Of a stretch of 64,000 nt of DNA, positions 1 through 8,262 are shown one piece after another; position 1 is the first letter of the stretch; each line of letters starts with the position of its first letter. The DNA comes from Marinobacter santoriniensis NKSG1. Its GTDB lineage: Bacteria > Pseudomonadota > Gammaproteobacteria > Pseudomonadales > Oleiphilaceae. Location of the stretch: the NCBI RefSeq assembly GCF_000347775.1, contig NZ_APAT01000013.1, positions 310,001 through 374,000 on the forward strand. The letters are read 5' to 3'. A program made the position numbers and the translations under genes. The notes under the pieces were generated by a model. It ran no database searches, had not been told where the DNA came from, and saw only the letters and a program-made list of their open reading frames with translations.

Positions 1-174
1 ACCAGAATCAAGGAAGACCCTGCTTTGGGAGACATGTTTATCATGCTGCATACCTCTCTGAGCGGCGTTTTCAACCAGGCAATGGTAAAGAAAGTCGGTG
101 CAGATGATTTTATGGCGAAGTTCAGCCCGGATGAGTTGGCAGAGCGGGTCATGGAGATCATCGATCAGGCATAA
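1..174 (+). CDS. cheV: Chemotaxis protein CheV, C-terminal end (partial)
   Basis: The window opens inside a reading frame of 57 codons ending in TAA at 172-174. The visible part looks like the last third of a response-regulator receiver domain: hydrophobic strand FIMLHTS, then a conserved Lys-Val-Gly-Ala-Asp-Asp-Phe segment (the K-x-GA-D-x-F loop of receiver domains) and a closing helix. Adjacency to cheR, 42 bases downstream, points to CheV, which joins a CheW-like coupling domain to a receiver and links chemoreceptors to CheA. The CheW-like part lies outside the window, so a plain receiver protein cannot be excluded. Confidence 0.7.
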   Translation, partial: TRIKEDPALGDMFIMLHTSLSGVFNQAMVKKVGADDFMAKFSPDELAERVMEIIDQA

Positions 175-216
175 TAGCGCCCTGACGCCCACAGATTCAC
201 TGACCATAGAGAGCCA

Positions 217-1044
217 ATGAAAGCGGAAATAACGCCACAGGAATACGAGGCATTCAAGGCATTCCTGCAGGACGCGTGCGGCATTTTGCTGGGTGACAAC
301 AAACAGTACCTCGTGAAAAGCCGTCTTCGCCGGATCCTTGAGGAAAACAATCTGAACTCCCTGGGAGAGCTGTTGGAGCGGCTCAAACGATTCGGGCGAA
401 GTGGTCTCAAGGAAACTGTCATTGATGCAATGACAACGAACGAAACGCTTTGGTTCCGGGACAATCATCCCTTCCGGATTCTGCAGGAGAAGTTGCTGCC
501 GGAAATGGCGGAACGGTCGTCTGCGCAGCCACTGAGAATCTGGTCGGCGGCCTGTTCGACGGGGCAGGAGCCATACTCCATCGCCATGATCGTCGAGGAG
601 TTTCGCCGGTTAAAACCGGGCAAGCTCAGGGATGTGAGGATCACCGCTACCGATATCTCCAAAAGCGTATTGGAGGTTGCTCGCCGTGGAGAGTACGAAA
701 TGCTGGCGATTGGCCGGGGTCTCTCTCCCGAACGCCAGCGGCAGTTCTTTACGCCGTCTGCGAATGGTGGCTGGCAGATCAAGCCGCAACTCAAGACCAT
801 GGTTGAGTTCAAGGAGCTCAATCTCCTGGAGCGGTACATGCTGGGCAAATTCGACATTGTGATGTGCCGCAATGTGCTGATCTACTTTTCCGCCGAACTC
901 AAACGGGACATCCTCACCCGTATGCACGCCGCCCTTAACCCGGGCGGGTATCTGATTCTCGGGGCATCGGAGTCACTGAACGGTCTGCCCGATCTTTATG
1001 AAATGGTTCAGTGTCACCCGGGTATCATCTACAGGAAAAAATAA
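217..1044 (+). CDS. cheR: Chemotaxis protein methyltransferase CheR
   Basis: This 275-residue cytoplasmic protein should methylate glutamate side chains of chemoreceptors using S-adenosylmethionine, which resets receptor sensitivity. The all-helical N-terminal domain (residues 1-75) ends in the family motif NETLWFRD. The Rossmann-type catalytic domain shows the SAM-binding stretch SAACSTGQEPYS at about 109-120, the acidic ATDIS turn and the late CRNVLIYF motif. Length matches the usual 270-285. The ATG at 217 follows a GAGAG ribosome site. It sits 42 bases after cheV with no evident terminator, so the two are probably co-transcribed. No receptor-binding pentapeptide or TPR extension is present. 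Confidence 0.95.
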   Translation: MKAEITPQEYEAFKAFLQDACGILLGDNKQYLVKSRLRRILEENNLNSLGELLERLKRFGRSGLKETVIDAMTTNETLWFRDNHPFRILQEKLLPEMAERSSAQPLRIWSAACSTGQEPYSIAMIVEEFRRLKPGKLRDVRITATDISKSVLEVARRGEYEMLAIGRGLSPERQRQFFTPSANGGWQIKPQLKTMVEFKELNLLERYMLGKFDIVMCRNVLIYFSAELKRDILTRMHAALNPGGYLILGASESLNGLPDLYEMVQCHPGIIYRKK

Positions 1045-1047
1045 TCT

Positions 1048-2253
1048 ATGCCCCTTAACGTATGGGTTCTGGTGGCGGCCCAGGCGCTGGCCATGTGTAC
1101 CGCGCCATTCATCATCGTGATGGGGAGCATTCAGGGCAGGGCGCTGGCGTCTGTACCAGAGCTCGCGACCTTGCCGGTAGGGCTTGTTGTCGTCGGAACG
1201 GTTCTGTCGGTAAAGCCGGCGACCTGGCTGATGGAAAGACTGGGCCGGAAACCGGTCATGCTGCTTGGCGCCCTGATGGGGATGATTGCCGGCGGTTTGG
1301 GGGTTCTGGCGTCCTGGACGGGCCTGTTCCCGGTGTTGTGCCTGGCCGGGATGGTCGGCGGTGCCGGACTGGCCGTGGTGCACCAGTATCGGTTTGCCGC
1401 CATGGAATCGGTTGAACCCGGTCTGGCCGCGTCAGCCGCCGCTCGAGTGCTTCTGGGTGGATTGGGCGCAGCCTGGTTAGGGCCGGAAATCGCCACGCTA
1501 GGTGCCGGTCCGGATGAGACCTATCCGTTCCTTTCCAGCTGGCTGGGATTGCTGGTCGTTCAGGCCTGCGCACTGATGACGCTGTTTCTCGGCTATCACT
1601 CGGGGCGCGAACGGGTTCGCGAACAACACGCCACTGGCGGACGGCCTCTGAGAGAGATACTGGCATCGCCCCTGGTTCTGGCAGCAGTTGGCGCTGCGGC
1701 CATCGGTTATGCGGTGATGAGCTTTGTGATGACGGCGACGCCGCTGAGCATGACGGAGATGGCGGGCCACAGCCTCGATGACGCAAAACGTGTCATACAG
1801 TTGCATATTGTTGCCATGTATCTTCCGTCGCTCTTCAGCGGGTGGGTAACTCGGGTTATCGGCCTTCCGCGAATGATGATTCTCGGATTACTGGCCTATC
1901 TGGTCTGCGTCATTCTGGCGGCCAGTGGTATCAGTTTTCATCACTATCTCTGGGCTCTTGTGCTACTTGGCGTTGGCTGGAACTTTCTCTTTGTGGGTGG
2001 AACGGCTTTATTGCCCCAGGGGTATCGCGACAACGAAAGATTCCGGGTGCAGGGCCTGAACGACATGCTTGTGTTTGGCTCACAGGCAACGGCCTCACTG
2101 TCGGCCGGGGCGGTGTTTGCCTGGCTCGGGTGGTCCGGTCTGGTCATGGTTGCGGTTCCGTTCCTTGTGATTCAGCTGGCCCTGGTCCTGAGGTGGCTTG
2201 CCAGGGATCGGGCCTTAAAAACATTGGAACCGGGAGGCGCAGATGCAGATTGA
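1048..2253 (+). CDS. MFS-type membrane transporter
   Basis: The 401-residue protein is almost wholly hydrophobic, with about eleven or twelve predicted membrane helices. The loop LMERLGRKPVMLL near residue 55-67 matches the major-facilitator signature between helices 2 and 3. Substrate cannot be read from the sequence. It starts three bases after the cheR stop, and its last 11 bases overlap the start of the flavin reductase gene, so the two are translationally coupled. The pairing with a reductase and a LysR regulator hints at uptake or export of a small organic compound; this is inference. Confidence 0.8.
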   Translation: MPLNVWVLVAAQALAMCTAPFIIVMGSIQGRALASVPELATLPVGLVVVGTVLSVKPATWLMERLGRKPVMLLGALMGMIAGGLGVLASWTGLFPVLCLAGMVGGAGLAVVHQYRFAAMESVEPGLAASAAARVLLGGLGAAWLGPEIATLGAGPDETYPFLSSWLGLLVVQACALMTLFLGYHSGRERVREQHATGGRPLREILASPLVLAAVGAAAIGYAVMSFVMTATPLSMTEMAGHSLDDAKRVIQLHIVAMYLPSLFSGWVTRVIGLPRMMILGLLAYLVCVILAASGISFHHYLWALVLLGVGWNFLFVGGTALLPQGYRDNERFRVQGLNDMLVFGSQATASLSAGAVFAWLGWSGLVMVAVPFLVIQLALVLRWLARDRALKTLEPGGADAD

Positions 2254-2860
2254 ATTCGACGGGATGGACCCGAAAGATATCTACCATATCCTGACGCAGA
2301 CGGTGATTCCGCGCCCCGTGGCGTGGGTCCTCAGCGAAAACCCAGACGGGGACTACAACCTCGCGCCATTCTCGTTTTTCACGCCGATCACCAGCAATCC
2401 ACCCCTGTTGATGTTCTCGGTGGGCAGAAAGCCGACGGACGGATCGTTCAAGGATACCCGGGTGAATATCGAGGCGCGCGGCCACTTCGTGGTCCATATT
2501 GCCCACCGGGAGCTCGCCGGTGCCATGACAGAAACTGCACGAACCTTGCCCCATGGCGAGTCCGAGCTCACGAATCTCGATCTGCAACTCGCAGATTTCG
2601 AAGGCTCCCCTTTGCCCAGGCTCAGGGACTGTCGCGTAGCCTTCGCCTGTGAGCTTTATGACATCAAGGAGATTGGGCCTGGCCCCCAGTCACTGGTCTT
2701 TGGAAAGATTAACGGCGTCTACGTCGCCGATGAGGTGACGACGCAGGATGAAAAAGGCCGGTTGCGGTTTGACGGCTCGGCCATCGATCCGGTGGGACGT
2801 CTGGGCGGTAGTGAGTATGTCACCTTTGGGGAGGTGCTGAAGATCCCCCGCCCGTCCTGA
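2243..2860 (+). CDS. Flavin reductase-like FMN-binding protein
   Basis: A 205-residue soluble protein of the flavin-reductase-like split-barrel family. Visible hallmarks are the N-terminal RPVAWV strand, the NLAPFSFFTPITSNPP segment that contacts FMN phosphate, and the later FGKINGVYV strand. Such proteins pass electrons from NAD(P)H to flavin or carry FMN as a cofactor. The ATG follows a strong GGGAGG site that lies inside the end of the transporter gene. Its physiological partner is unknown; no monooxygenase lies next to it. Confidence 0.85.
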   Translation: MQIEFDGMDPKDIYHILTQTVIPRPVAWVLSENPDGDYNLAPFSFFTPITSNPPLLMFSVGRKPTDGSFKDTRVNIEARGHFVVHIAHRELAGAMTETARTLPHGESELTNLDLQLADFEGSPLPRLRDCRVAFACELYDIKEIGPGPQSLVFGKINGVYVADEVTTQDEKGRLRFDGSAIDPVGRLGGSEYVTFGEVLKIPRPS

Positions 2861-2882
2861 GACTCGACAGGGAGCGTCAATC

Positions 2883-3797
2883 ATGGACCAGCTCAATCTT
2901 CGTCATCTGTACTATTTCTGGGTGATCAGCCGTGAAGGATCGATAGCGCGAGCCAGCGAGGTATTGGAGCTGGCCCCTCAGACCCTGAGCGGACAGCTCG
3001 CCACCTTTGAATCCTCTGTCGGTGGCCGTCTGTTTCTTCGGGAACGGCGCAGATTGATACTTACGGATCTCGGACGGTTGATCCGGGGATACGCAGACGA
3101 CATCTTCGAGCTGACCGGGGAACTCACCGATACGCTCAGGCTGTCCGAATCGGACCGACCCCTTACGCTCTACGCCGGTGTCTCGGCGTCGATCCACAAA
3201 CTGTTCGCCTATTACCTTTTGCAGCCCGCGATGACTCTCTCCCGTCCCATGCAGCTGGAGTGCAGAACGGGACGTACCGAGGATCTGATCCTCAATCTGA
3301 AGCGCAAAGAGCTGGACGTCGTTCTGGCGGACCGGGTTCCGGACATGGACACCTACGGGCCGTTTACCGTGCACCCACTGGCAGAATCCAGTATCAGCCT
3401 GTTTGCCGCTCCGTCAATTGCTCAGGCCGTGCGCGGGGGCTTCCCCGGCTCCCTCAAGGGGCAGGCCCTGCTGGCCAATGCGACGGATGCCCCTTACTTT
3501 ACCCGCCTGATGAACTGGCTGTCGCTGCAGGGGGTACGTATGAAACTGGTCGCCCGAGTAGAAGACAGCGCGCTGATCAAGGTGTTCGGTCGCCAGGGCT
3601 TTGGCGTATTCGCGGCGCCTTCGGTGATTCGGGATGAAGTGTGCCGGCAGTACGAAGTGGAAGAGATCGGGAAGATTGAGGAGGTGAAGGACGAGATGTT
3701 TGCCATCACCCGGGGCCGGAAGCTCGCCCACGAAGGTGTTCGGGCCATCTGTACCACACCCGCAGATTTCGGGATGTTTGGTTCGAACATCGAATAA
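2883..3797 (+). CDS. LysR-family transcriptional regulator (NhaR-like)
   Basis: 304 residues. The N-terminal winged helix-turn-helix (residues 1-62) contains LRHLYYFWVISREGSIARAS and the recognition helix APQTLSGQL, followed by the linker helix and a periplasmic-binding-protein-like effector domain from about 90 to 295. The opening resembles NhaR, the activator of the Na+/H+ antiporter gene nhaA, but no antiporter gene lies nearby, so the effector is unknown. It lies 22 bases after the flavin reductase in the same direction and may regulate or simply share that operon. Confidence 0.88.
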   Translation: MDQLNLRHLYYFWVISREGSIARASEVLELAPQTLSGQLATFESSVGGRLFLRERRRLILTDLGRLIRGYADDIFELTGELTDTLRLSESDRPLTLYAGVSASIHKLFAYYLLQPAMTLSRPMQLECRTGRTEDLILNLKRKELDVVLADRVPDMDTYGPFTVHPLAESSISLFAAPSIAQAVRGGFPGSLKGQALLANATDAPYFTRLMNWLSLQGVRMKLVARVEDSALIKVFGRQGFGVFAAPSVIRDEVCRQYEVEEIGKIEEVKDEMFAITRGRKLAHEGVRAICTTPADFGMFGSNIE

Positions 3798-3891
3798 TTC
3801 GATCTTTCTGGATTACAAAAGCTTATTTTATCGATCCGGGTTTGGCGCCAGAATCGAAGGCAGGTCAGGAAGCACTCGAAGGAGAGTAGCC

Positions 3892-4257
3892 ATGAAGACG
3901 ATCCATAAATTTCGCCTCGAATCCGGTAAAGAGCCTACCGTCCTGCATCTCAAGGACGGCTACCGAGTGGTACGTTGCGAGTACATTGTTCCCCACAAGG
4001 CGGTTTACCTCTGGGTTGAGCAGCCGCTGAATGTGGAGACGCCGACGGTCGTGAGCCAGTTCCGTGTGGCCATGTCCGGGGAACCCGTGCCGGACCATTA
4101 CGAGTATCTGGATACCGCACTGGACCCGTTCGGTCCGGAAGCGTTTCATGTGTTTGCGGTGCCGGAAGCGGAAAACCTGCGCTTTAATCCGGCGGCCAAT
4201 CAGGAGAGTAATCGCCAGGCAAACCAGTCGGCCTGGACGAGCTCCGCCATGTCATGA
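3892..4257 (+). CDS. Small conserved protein resembling the DUF7352 family
   Basis: A 121-residue soluble protein. A longer open frame reaches back to 3700 inside the LysR gene, but the ATG at 3892 is preceded by the strong site AAGGAG at good spacing, and the protein from there has a natural beginning, MKTIHKFRLES. That opening and the pattern of a beta strand followed by VYLWVEQ recall the small DUF7352 proteins often seen in phages and plasmids. The match is from memory and weak. Function is unknown. A hairpin terminator follows immediately. Confidence 0.65.
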   Translation: MKTIHKFRLESGKEPTVLHLKDGYRVVRCEYIVPHKAVYLWVEQPLNVETPTVVSQFRVAMSGEPVPDHYEYLDTALDPFGPEAFHVFAVPEAENLRFNPAANQESNRQANQSAWTSSAMS

Positions 4258-4261
4258 AGCG

Positions 4262-4284
4262 AGGGGCCCCAGGGGCCCCTTTTC
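4262..4284. terminator. GC-rich hairpin terminator between convergent genes
   Basis: An 8-bp perfect stem, AGGGGCCC at 4262-4269 pairing with GGGCCCCT at 4273-4280, closes a 3-base loop and is followed by four T residues. It ends the plus-strand small gene and overlaps the stop codon of the convergent cupin gene. Confidence 0.8.
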
Positions 4285-4948
4285 AGGTTGGGCCTGAAGT
4301 CAGTGGAAGGTGGCCGGTCTTGACCCAGATAACCGTTTCCTGATCGACGAAGGGGTGATGCTGGCTGAGATGAGGACTACGAATCCAGGTGCCCTCCGGA
4401 TATCGGCCCTGCTCATCACAGAACTCCCCTGACAGCACAAAGATTTCTTCCCCTCCGAAATGGCGATGAGGCTGGAAAACCTCATTTGCAGGCCACTTCA
4501 CCAATGCCACATGCTCGTGTTCGAACTCGTGGAGGGGCATAACCTGGAGCCCACCAATGCCCGGAAGCCATTCCGCCTCACGGGTGTTGATTCTGACAGT
4601 GGCTGAATCCCGCGGATCAAACTGGTGTAATTTCACCAGCAACGTGCAACCGGGCTCGCTGAAAGGCGCGTGGCCGCTGCCCGGTGGGTTGCGAATGTAT
4701 GTCCCTGCGGGGTAGTCACCGGTTTCGTCCGAAAAGACACCTTCCAGCACCAGAATCTCTTCTCCAAGCGGATGTTCGTGCCGCTTGAACGAAGCGCCCG
4801 GCTCATAACGAACAATGCTGGTCGCATGCCCCCGTTCTGCTTCTTCCCGGGCCAGGGGCTTCCTTTCCACGCCCGCGGCCGGACTGGAGGCCCATTCCAT
4901 ATCGCTCGTTCTGATGACAACGCGTTGAGAGAAATCCATATTGAGCAT
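4283..4948 (-). CDS. Bicupin protein of the ChrR-like cupin group
   Basis: 221 residues holding two cupin barrels. The first carries FKRHEHPLGEEILVLEG, the second FQPHRHFGGEEIFVLSG; each gives the His-x-His and Glu ligands of a metal-binding cupin. Sequence style resembles the C-terminal cupin of ChrR anti-sigma factors, here duplicated and without the zinc-binding anti-sigma N-terminal domain. A metal-dependent enzymatic or sensing role is plausible but not shown. The ATG at 4948 follows a GAGGTG site. It stands alone, convergent with the DUF7352-like gene. Confidence 0.75.
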   Translation of the reverse strand: MLNMDFSQRVVIRTSDMEWASSPAAGVERKPLAREEAERGHATSIVRYEPGASFKRHEHPLGEEILVLEGVFSDETGDYPAGTYIRNPPGSGHAPFSEPGCTLLVKLHQFDPRDSATVRINTREAEWLPGIGGLQVMPLHEFEHEHVALVKWPANEVFQPHRHFGGEEIFVLSGEFCDEQGRYPEGTWIRSPHLSQHHPFVDQETVIWVKTGHLPLTSGPT

Positions 4949-5022
4949 AAAACACCTCGGGCTACGGGAAGGCGCAAATTTACGTCGGTAATCCGGTCAC
5001 GGATGACTGTCAGGAATCGGAT

Positions 5023-5553
5023 TTATTTAATCAGCGCCTGGACGTCTCGGAACCGCGGGTGATTACAGTCGCGCATCCATTCGAAAGCCACCATCTCGAC
5101 GGTGACCAGCTTGGCGCCACTCTCGCTGAGCCGATCAAGGGCCACGTCCCGGTCAAAATCGCTTCGTGATCCGGTCGCATCCGCCACGACCCAGACTTTG
5201 TACCCGGCATCCAACAGACTGAGTGCGGTCTGCATCATGCAGACGTGAGCTTCGCATCCCCCAATTACAATATGCTGGCGACCTTCCGGAAGCTGGTCAA
5301 TGAGTCCGTCCGGACAGGCGTCAAAATGGGTCTTTGAGATTTCCTGCTCGAGCAGTTCTGCGACGCTGGGTACCGTTTCGCCCAGTTTTTCTGGCAGCTG
5401 TACGGTTCCCAGTGAGGGCACGCCGAGAAGCCCTGCGATGGTCGCAAGGGTCGTGCAGCGATCGACGACGTGTCCTCCGTCGCTGATCGCTGGCATCAGT
5501 TTTTCCTGAACGTCGATCAGGATCAGAACGGATTGCTCGGCTTTCATAAGCAT
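5023..5553 (-). CDS. Isochorismatase-like cysteine hydrolase
   Basis: 176 residues of the isochorismatase-like fold. The catalytic Asp is in LILIDVQEK near residue 13, a lysine follows in SKTHFDAC, and the nucleophilic cysteine is in GGCEAHVCMM near residue 108-112. It resembles the YcaC-type hydrolases, whose substrates are mostly unknown; isochorismate itself is unlikely because no siderophore genes surround it. Two ATGs two codons apart are possible starts; the outer one at 5553 has a GGGAGA site at good spacing. Confidence 0.88.
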   Translation of the reverse strand: MLMKAEQSVLILIDVQEKLMPAISDGGHVVDRCTTLATIAGLLGVPSLGTVQLPEKLGETVPSVAELLEQEISKTHFDACPDGLIDQLPEGRQHIVIGGCEAHVCMMQTALSLLDAGYKVWVVADATGSRSDFDRDVALDRLSESGAKLVTVEMVAFEWMRDCNHPRFRDVQALIK

Positions 5554-5677
5554 TGGGTTTCTCCCGCTGTGTGCAAATCCATCGAGGTGGGGTCGATCCC
5601 ATTGTACTCAATCTGTTTAATCGATAATCACGTTTTGGCCCGGGCGCAATTTTTTGCGGGTATTTCGCCAGAGGGTG

Positions 5678-5706
5678 TTGCCAAGAGCCTGAAAAAGCAT
5701 TAGAGT
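5678..5706 (+). promoter_or_regulatory. Sigma-70-type promoter of tRNA-Ser
   Basis: TTGCCA at 5678-5683 and TAGAGT at 5701-5706 are spaced by 17 bases. The G+C-rich stretch GCGCCC just after the -10 box is the discriminator type found at stringently controlled stable-RNA promoters. The tRNA begins 49 bases after the -10 box. Confidence 0.6.
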
Positions 5707-5754
5707 TTGCGCCCTCAAATGAGCGACGACATCGCTGATTTGAAACAGCTTATT

Positions 5755-5845
5755 GGAGAGGTGGCCGAGTGGCTGAAGGCGCACGCCTGGAAAGTGTGTA
5801 TACGTTAATAGCGTATCGAGGGTTCGAATCCCTCCCTCTCCGCCA
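5755..5845 (+). tRNA. tRNA-Ser (anticodon GGA)
   Basis: The 7-bp acceptor GGAGAGG pairs with CCTCTCC. The anticodon stem CACGC/GTGTG encloses the loop CTGGAAA with anticodon GGA. A long variable arm is built on GTATACG and CGTATC, the T arm carries GGTTCGAATCC, and CCA is encoded at 5843-5845. The long variable arm is typical of a class II tRNA. It stands alone between its own promoter and a terminator. Confidence 0.97.
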
Positions 5846-5850
5846 ATACG

Positions 5851-5876
5851 AAACCCCAGCATTGCTGGGGTTTTTT
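5851..5876 (+). terminator. Rho-independent terminator after tRNA-Ser
   Basis: CCCCAGC at 5854-5860 pairs with GCTGGGG at 5864-5870 around a 3-base loop, followed by TTTTTT. The A-run on the left could also let it serve the convergent acylphosphatase gene. Confidence 0.9.
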
Positions 5877-5880
5877 ATTG

Positions 5881-6159
5881 TCAGTACTTCACACCAAATG
5901 CACGGAATTCCCCGCTGGCGGGTTGCTCTTCCACCTGAATTCCCCGGACGCTGGCCTCCGGTGGCCCGTCCTGACACCATTGGTGCAGTTGCCGGAGCGC
6001 GTCGGGTGTGCCTTCGGCAATCACTTCCACCAGCCCGTCGGGCAGGTTGCGGGCGTAACCCGAAACGCCCAGGCGGTTCGCCTCCTTCTCCGTTGATGCC
6101 CGGTAATAGACCCCTTGCACCTTTCCGGAGATCACCATTTTCCAGCGTGTCGTATCCAT
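5881..6159 (-). CDS. Acylphosphatase
   Basis: A 92-residue protein that hydrolyses carboxyl-phosphate bonds in small acyl phosphates. The signature GKVQGVYYR gives the phosphate-binding loop and catalytic arginine, and GVSGYARNLPDG supplies the conserved asparagine. The frame extends eight codons upstream to an ATG at 6183, but the internal ATG at 6159 has an AGGA site and gives the usual length of about 92. Divergent from the kinase-like gene. Confidence 0.92.
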   Translation of the reverse strand: MDTTRWKMVISGKVQGVYYRASTEKEANRLGVSGYARNLPDGLVEVIAEGTPDALRQLHQWCQDGPPEASVRGIQVEEQPASGEFRAFGVKY

Positions 6160-6236
6160 GGCGGTCCTGCGGCTGTTTGTCATGTTAGTCTCAATCTAAC
6201 GCTCTGACGGGAGAGAGTTCAAGGCAGGGGGCCGAG

Positions 6237-6992
6237 ATGTTCATCAAACGCAACGCCACTGGATTTGCCGATGCGCTGATCCGTGAAGCTGAGGGTCTCA
6301 AGTGTCTTCGGGAGGCTCTTGAGCGGGCTGGTGTCACGACAGTGCGCGTGCCAGACGTCTTTCATGTGGACGAGACCACGTTGGAAATGACCGGGATCCG
6401 GCCAGCGCCGGCAACGCCGGGCACGTTTTCGATGTTGGGCGAGGGGCTGGCCCTGATGCATCGTCTGGAGCAGCAGAGCTATGGTTGGGGCCAGGACAAT
6501 TACATCGGCCTTTCGCCACAGCCTAATCGCTGGAGCCATTCCTGGGGGGACTTTTTCGTCCGGGATCGGTTGGCCTATCAGGTCGGCCGTATCCGGGATC
6601 ACGACGTCCAGGGTGAGTTCGCGGATATCCTGAATCGCTATGGCCAGAAACTGGCCGGATGGCTGGATAGCGCCTGCGAGCACGCCAGCCTGCTTCATGG
6701 GGATTTATGGAGCGGGAACGCCTTGTTTGATGAGCAGGTCCCGTGGCTGATAGACCCGGCGGTCTATTGCGGCGACCGGGAAGCCGACCTGGCAATGACG
6801 GAAATGTTCGGCGGTTTCGGAGCGGCGTTTTACGAGGGCTATGATCGGACTTATCCCCGCTCGCCGGAGTACGGGCGCAAACGCGATATCTACAACCTCT
6901 ATCATTACCTCAATCACTACAATCTGTTCGGAAGTGGCTATCTTGGGGGCTGTCAGCGAGGATTTGACGCGATTCTCCGGGTTGTCCGCTAG
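6237..6992 (+). CDS. Fructosamine kinase-like protein, short N-lobe
   Basis: 251 residues of the fructosamine/ketosamine kinase family, which phosphorylates sugars bound to protein amines so that they detach. The C-lobe is well preserved: the catalytic loop LLHGDLWSGN near 157-166, the metal-binding WLIDPAVYCGD segment and the closing HYLNHYNLFG helix. The protein begins at MFIKRN, which aligns with the strand carrying the ATP-anchoring lysine, so the first 35-45 residues of the family (including the glycine-rich loop) are absent. The frame has a TAG at 6186-6188 and only non-ATG codons up to 6237. It may be an atypical subfamily or a truncated enzyme. Confidence 0.8.
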   Translation: MFIKRNATGFADALIREAEGLKCLREALERAGVTTVRVPDVFHVDETTLEMTGIRPAPATPGTFSMLGEGLALMHRLEQQSYGWGQDNYIGLSPQPNRWSHSWGDFFVRDRLAYQVGRIRDHDVQGEFADILNRYGQKLAGWLDSACEHASLLHGDLWSGNALFDEQVPWLIDPAVYCGDREADLAMTEMFGGFGAAFYEGYDRTYPRSPEYGRKRDIYNLYHYLNHYNLFGSGYLGGCQRGFDAILRVVR

Positions 6993-7936
6993 ATCACGCC
7001 CGTACTTCGCAGGACAAACACGCCGAGGGTGACGGTCACGCTGGCCGCGAGTGTTGTCAGTGCGACGATGTTGGCCGCCAACCGGTCGTTGCCGCCGAGC
7101 GCCTTGACCATCACAAAGCTAGCCGCAGCCGTCGGGCTGGCAAAGAACAGAAACATCAGGCCCAGCTCCTGACCGCGAAAACCGACCAGCCATGCAGCAG
7201 CGGTGCTCAGTGCCGGCAGGGTGATCATTTTTAACACACTGGAACCGACCGCGGTTCTCCGATCCTGCCGGAGAGCGCTGAGCGAGACGGTTGCGCCGAT
7301 ACACAACAGGGCCAGTGGCAATGTCAGACTGGCAAAGTAGTCACCACTGGTCATGATCCAGCCCGGAAGCCGGAGATCCCACGCGGCGACAGGGATGGCT
7401 GCAACCACCGCCAGAATAAGGGGATTGCGGACAATATCCCGAAGGATTCTTCTCCACGACGCTTTTTTGCCATCCTGGTAGGCGAGCAGAACCGTCACCG
7501 ACAGAGTGTTATAGGAAAGAATCACGAGTCCCAGAAGAATCCCGCCGGCCGAGAGGCCGTAGTCACCGTAAAGATTTGCCGCCAGTGCAAGCCCCACGAT
7601 GCCGCAATTGCCTCGGAACGCGCCCTGAACGTACACGCCCCGGTCCGCCGGTTCCACCCGGGCAAGAGCCCAGATCCAGGCGATCCCGAAAGAACCCAGG
7701 GTTGCGAACAGGTAGAACAACAGAAGATTCGGATTGAGTGCGGTTTCCAGATCGGCCCGGATAATGCTGAGAAAGACCAGGGTCGGGAGCGTGGCCTTGA
7801 ACACCAGGGCCGACGCGGTATTCACGAAGGCGGCGTCGATCCATCCGAGTCGTCTCAGCCCCAGGCCGATAAAAACCATGGTGAAGACGGGCAGGGTGGT
7901 TTCCAGAGTCTGTAAAAATACCTCAAGCAGGCTCAT
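6989..7936 (-). CDS. AEC-family (auxin efflux carrier-like) transporter
   Basis: A 315-residue inner-membrane protein with about ten membrane helices in two five-helix halves, the AEC family pattern. Bacterial members move malate, malonate or other small acids; the substrate cannot be told here. Its ATG overlaps the TAA of azlD by one base (TAATG), so it is the last gene of an azlC-azlD-AEC operon. Its 3' end overlaps that of the convergent kinase-like gene by four bases. Confidence 0.85.
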   Translation of the reverse strand: MSLLEVFLQTLETTLPVFTMVFIGLGLRRLGWIDAAFVNTASALVFKATLPTLVFLSIIRADLETALNPNLLLFYLFATLGSFGIAWIWALARVEPADRGVYVQGAFRGNCGIVGLALAANLYGDYGLSAGGILLGLVILSYNTLSVTVLLAYQDGKKASWRRILRDIVRNPLILAVVAAIPVAAWDLRLPGWIMTSGDYFASLTLPLALLCIGATVSLSALRQDRRTAVGSSVLKMITLPALSTAAAWLVGFRGQELGLMFLFFASPTAAASFVMVKALGGNDRLAANIVALTTLAASVTVTLGVFVLRSTGVI

Positions 7937-8262
7937 TACGCCGTCACTCCGGTTTGTACGATGATCATGTAAGCGGCCGTTCCGGTAACAATGGAAAGCA
8001 GTGCGTTGCGGCGCCAGAGATGCATTCCGACAACGAGAACGCCCGTCACCAGGGCATCAAGACCGGGCAAGCTGGCTTGCCAGTCTGCGGAGCGAACCAG
8101 AAAAACCGTGGCCAGCAAGGCCATGACGGCGGCGGGGAGATAGCGCCCCAGATGTTTGATCAGCGGGTGGTCGGTGTGTCGTTCCAAGAACAGGAACGGA
8201 ATCACCCGAGTGGCAAAGGTGGCGAGCGCAGACACCAGAATGAAGGACAGCAGGTAGGTCAT
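7936..8262 (-). CDS. azlD: AzlD-family branched-chain amino acid export subunit
   Basis: 108 residues with about four membrane helices, typical of the small AzlD partner of AzlC. Together they export branched-chain amino acids in characterised bacteria. The start overlaps the azlC stop (ATGA), the standard coupling for this pair. Confidence 0.88.
   Translation of the reverse strand: MTYLLSFILVSALATFATRVIPFLFLERHTDHPLIKHLGRYLPAAVMALLATVFLVRSADWQASLPGLDALVTGVLVVGMHLWRRNALLSIVTGTAAYMIIVQTGVTA

Noticed and set aside
5617..5862. Minus-strand open frame over tRNA-Ser
   Set aside because: It reads antisense through the tRNA and its terminator; such GIRTLD-containing translations are a common artefact.
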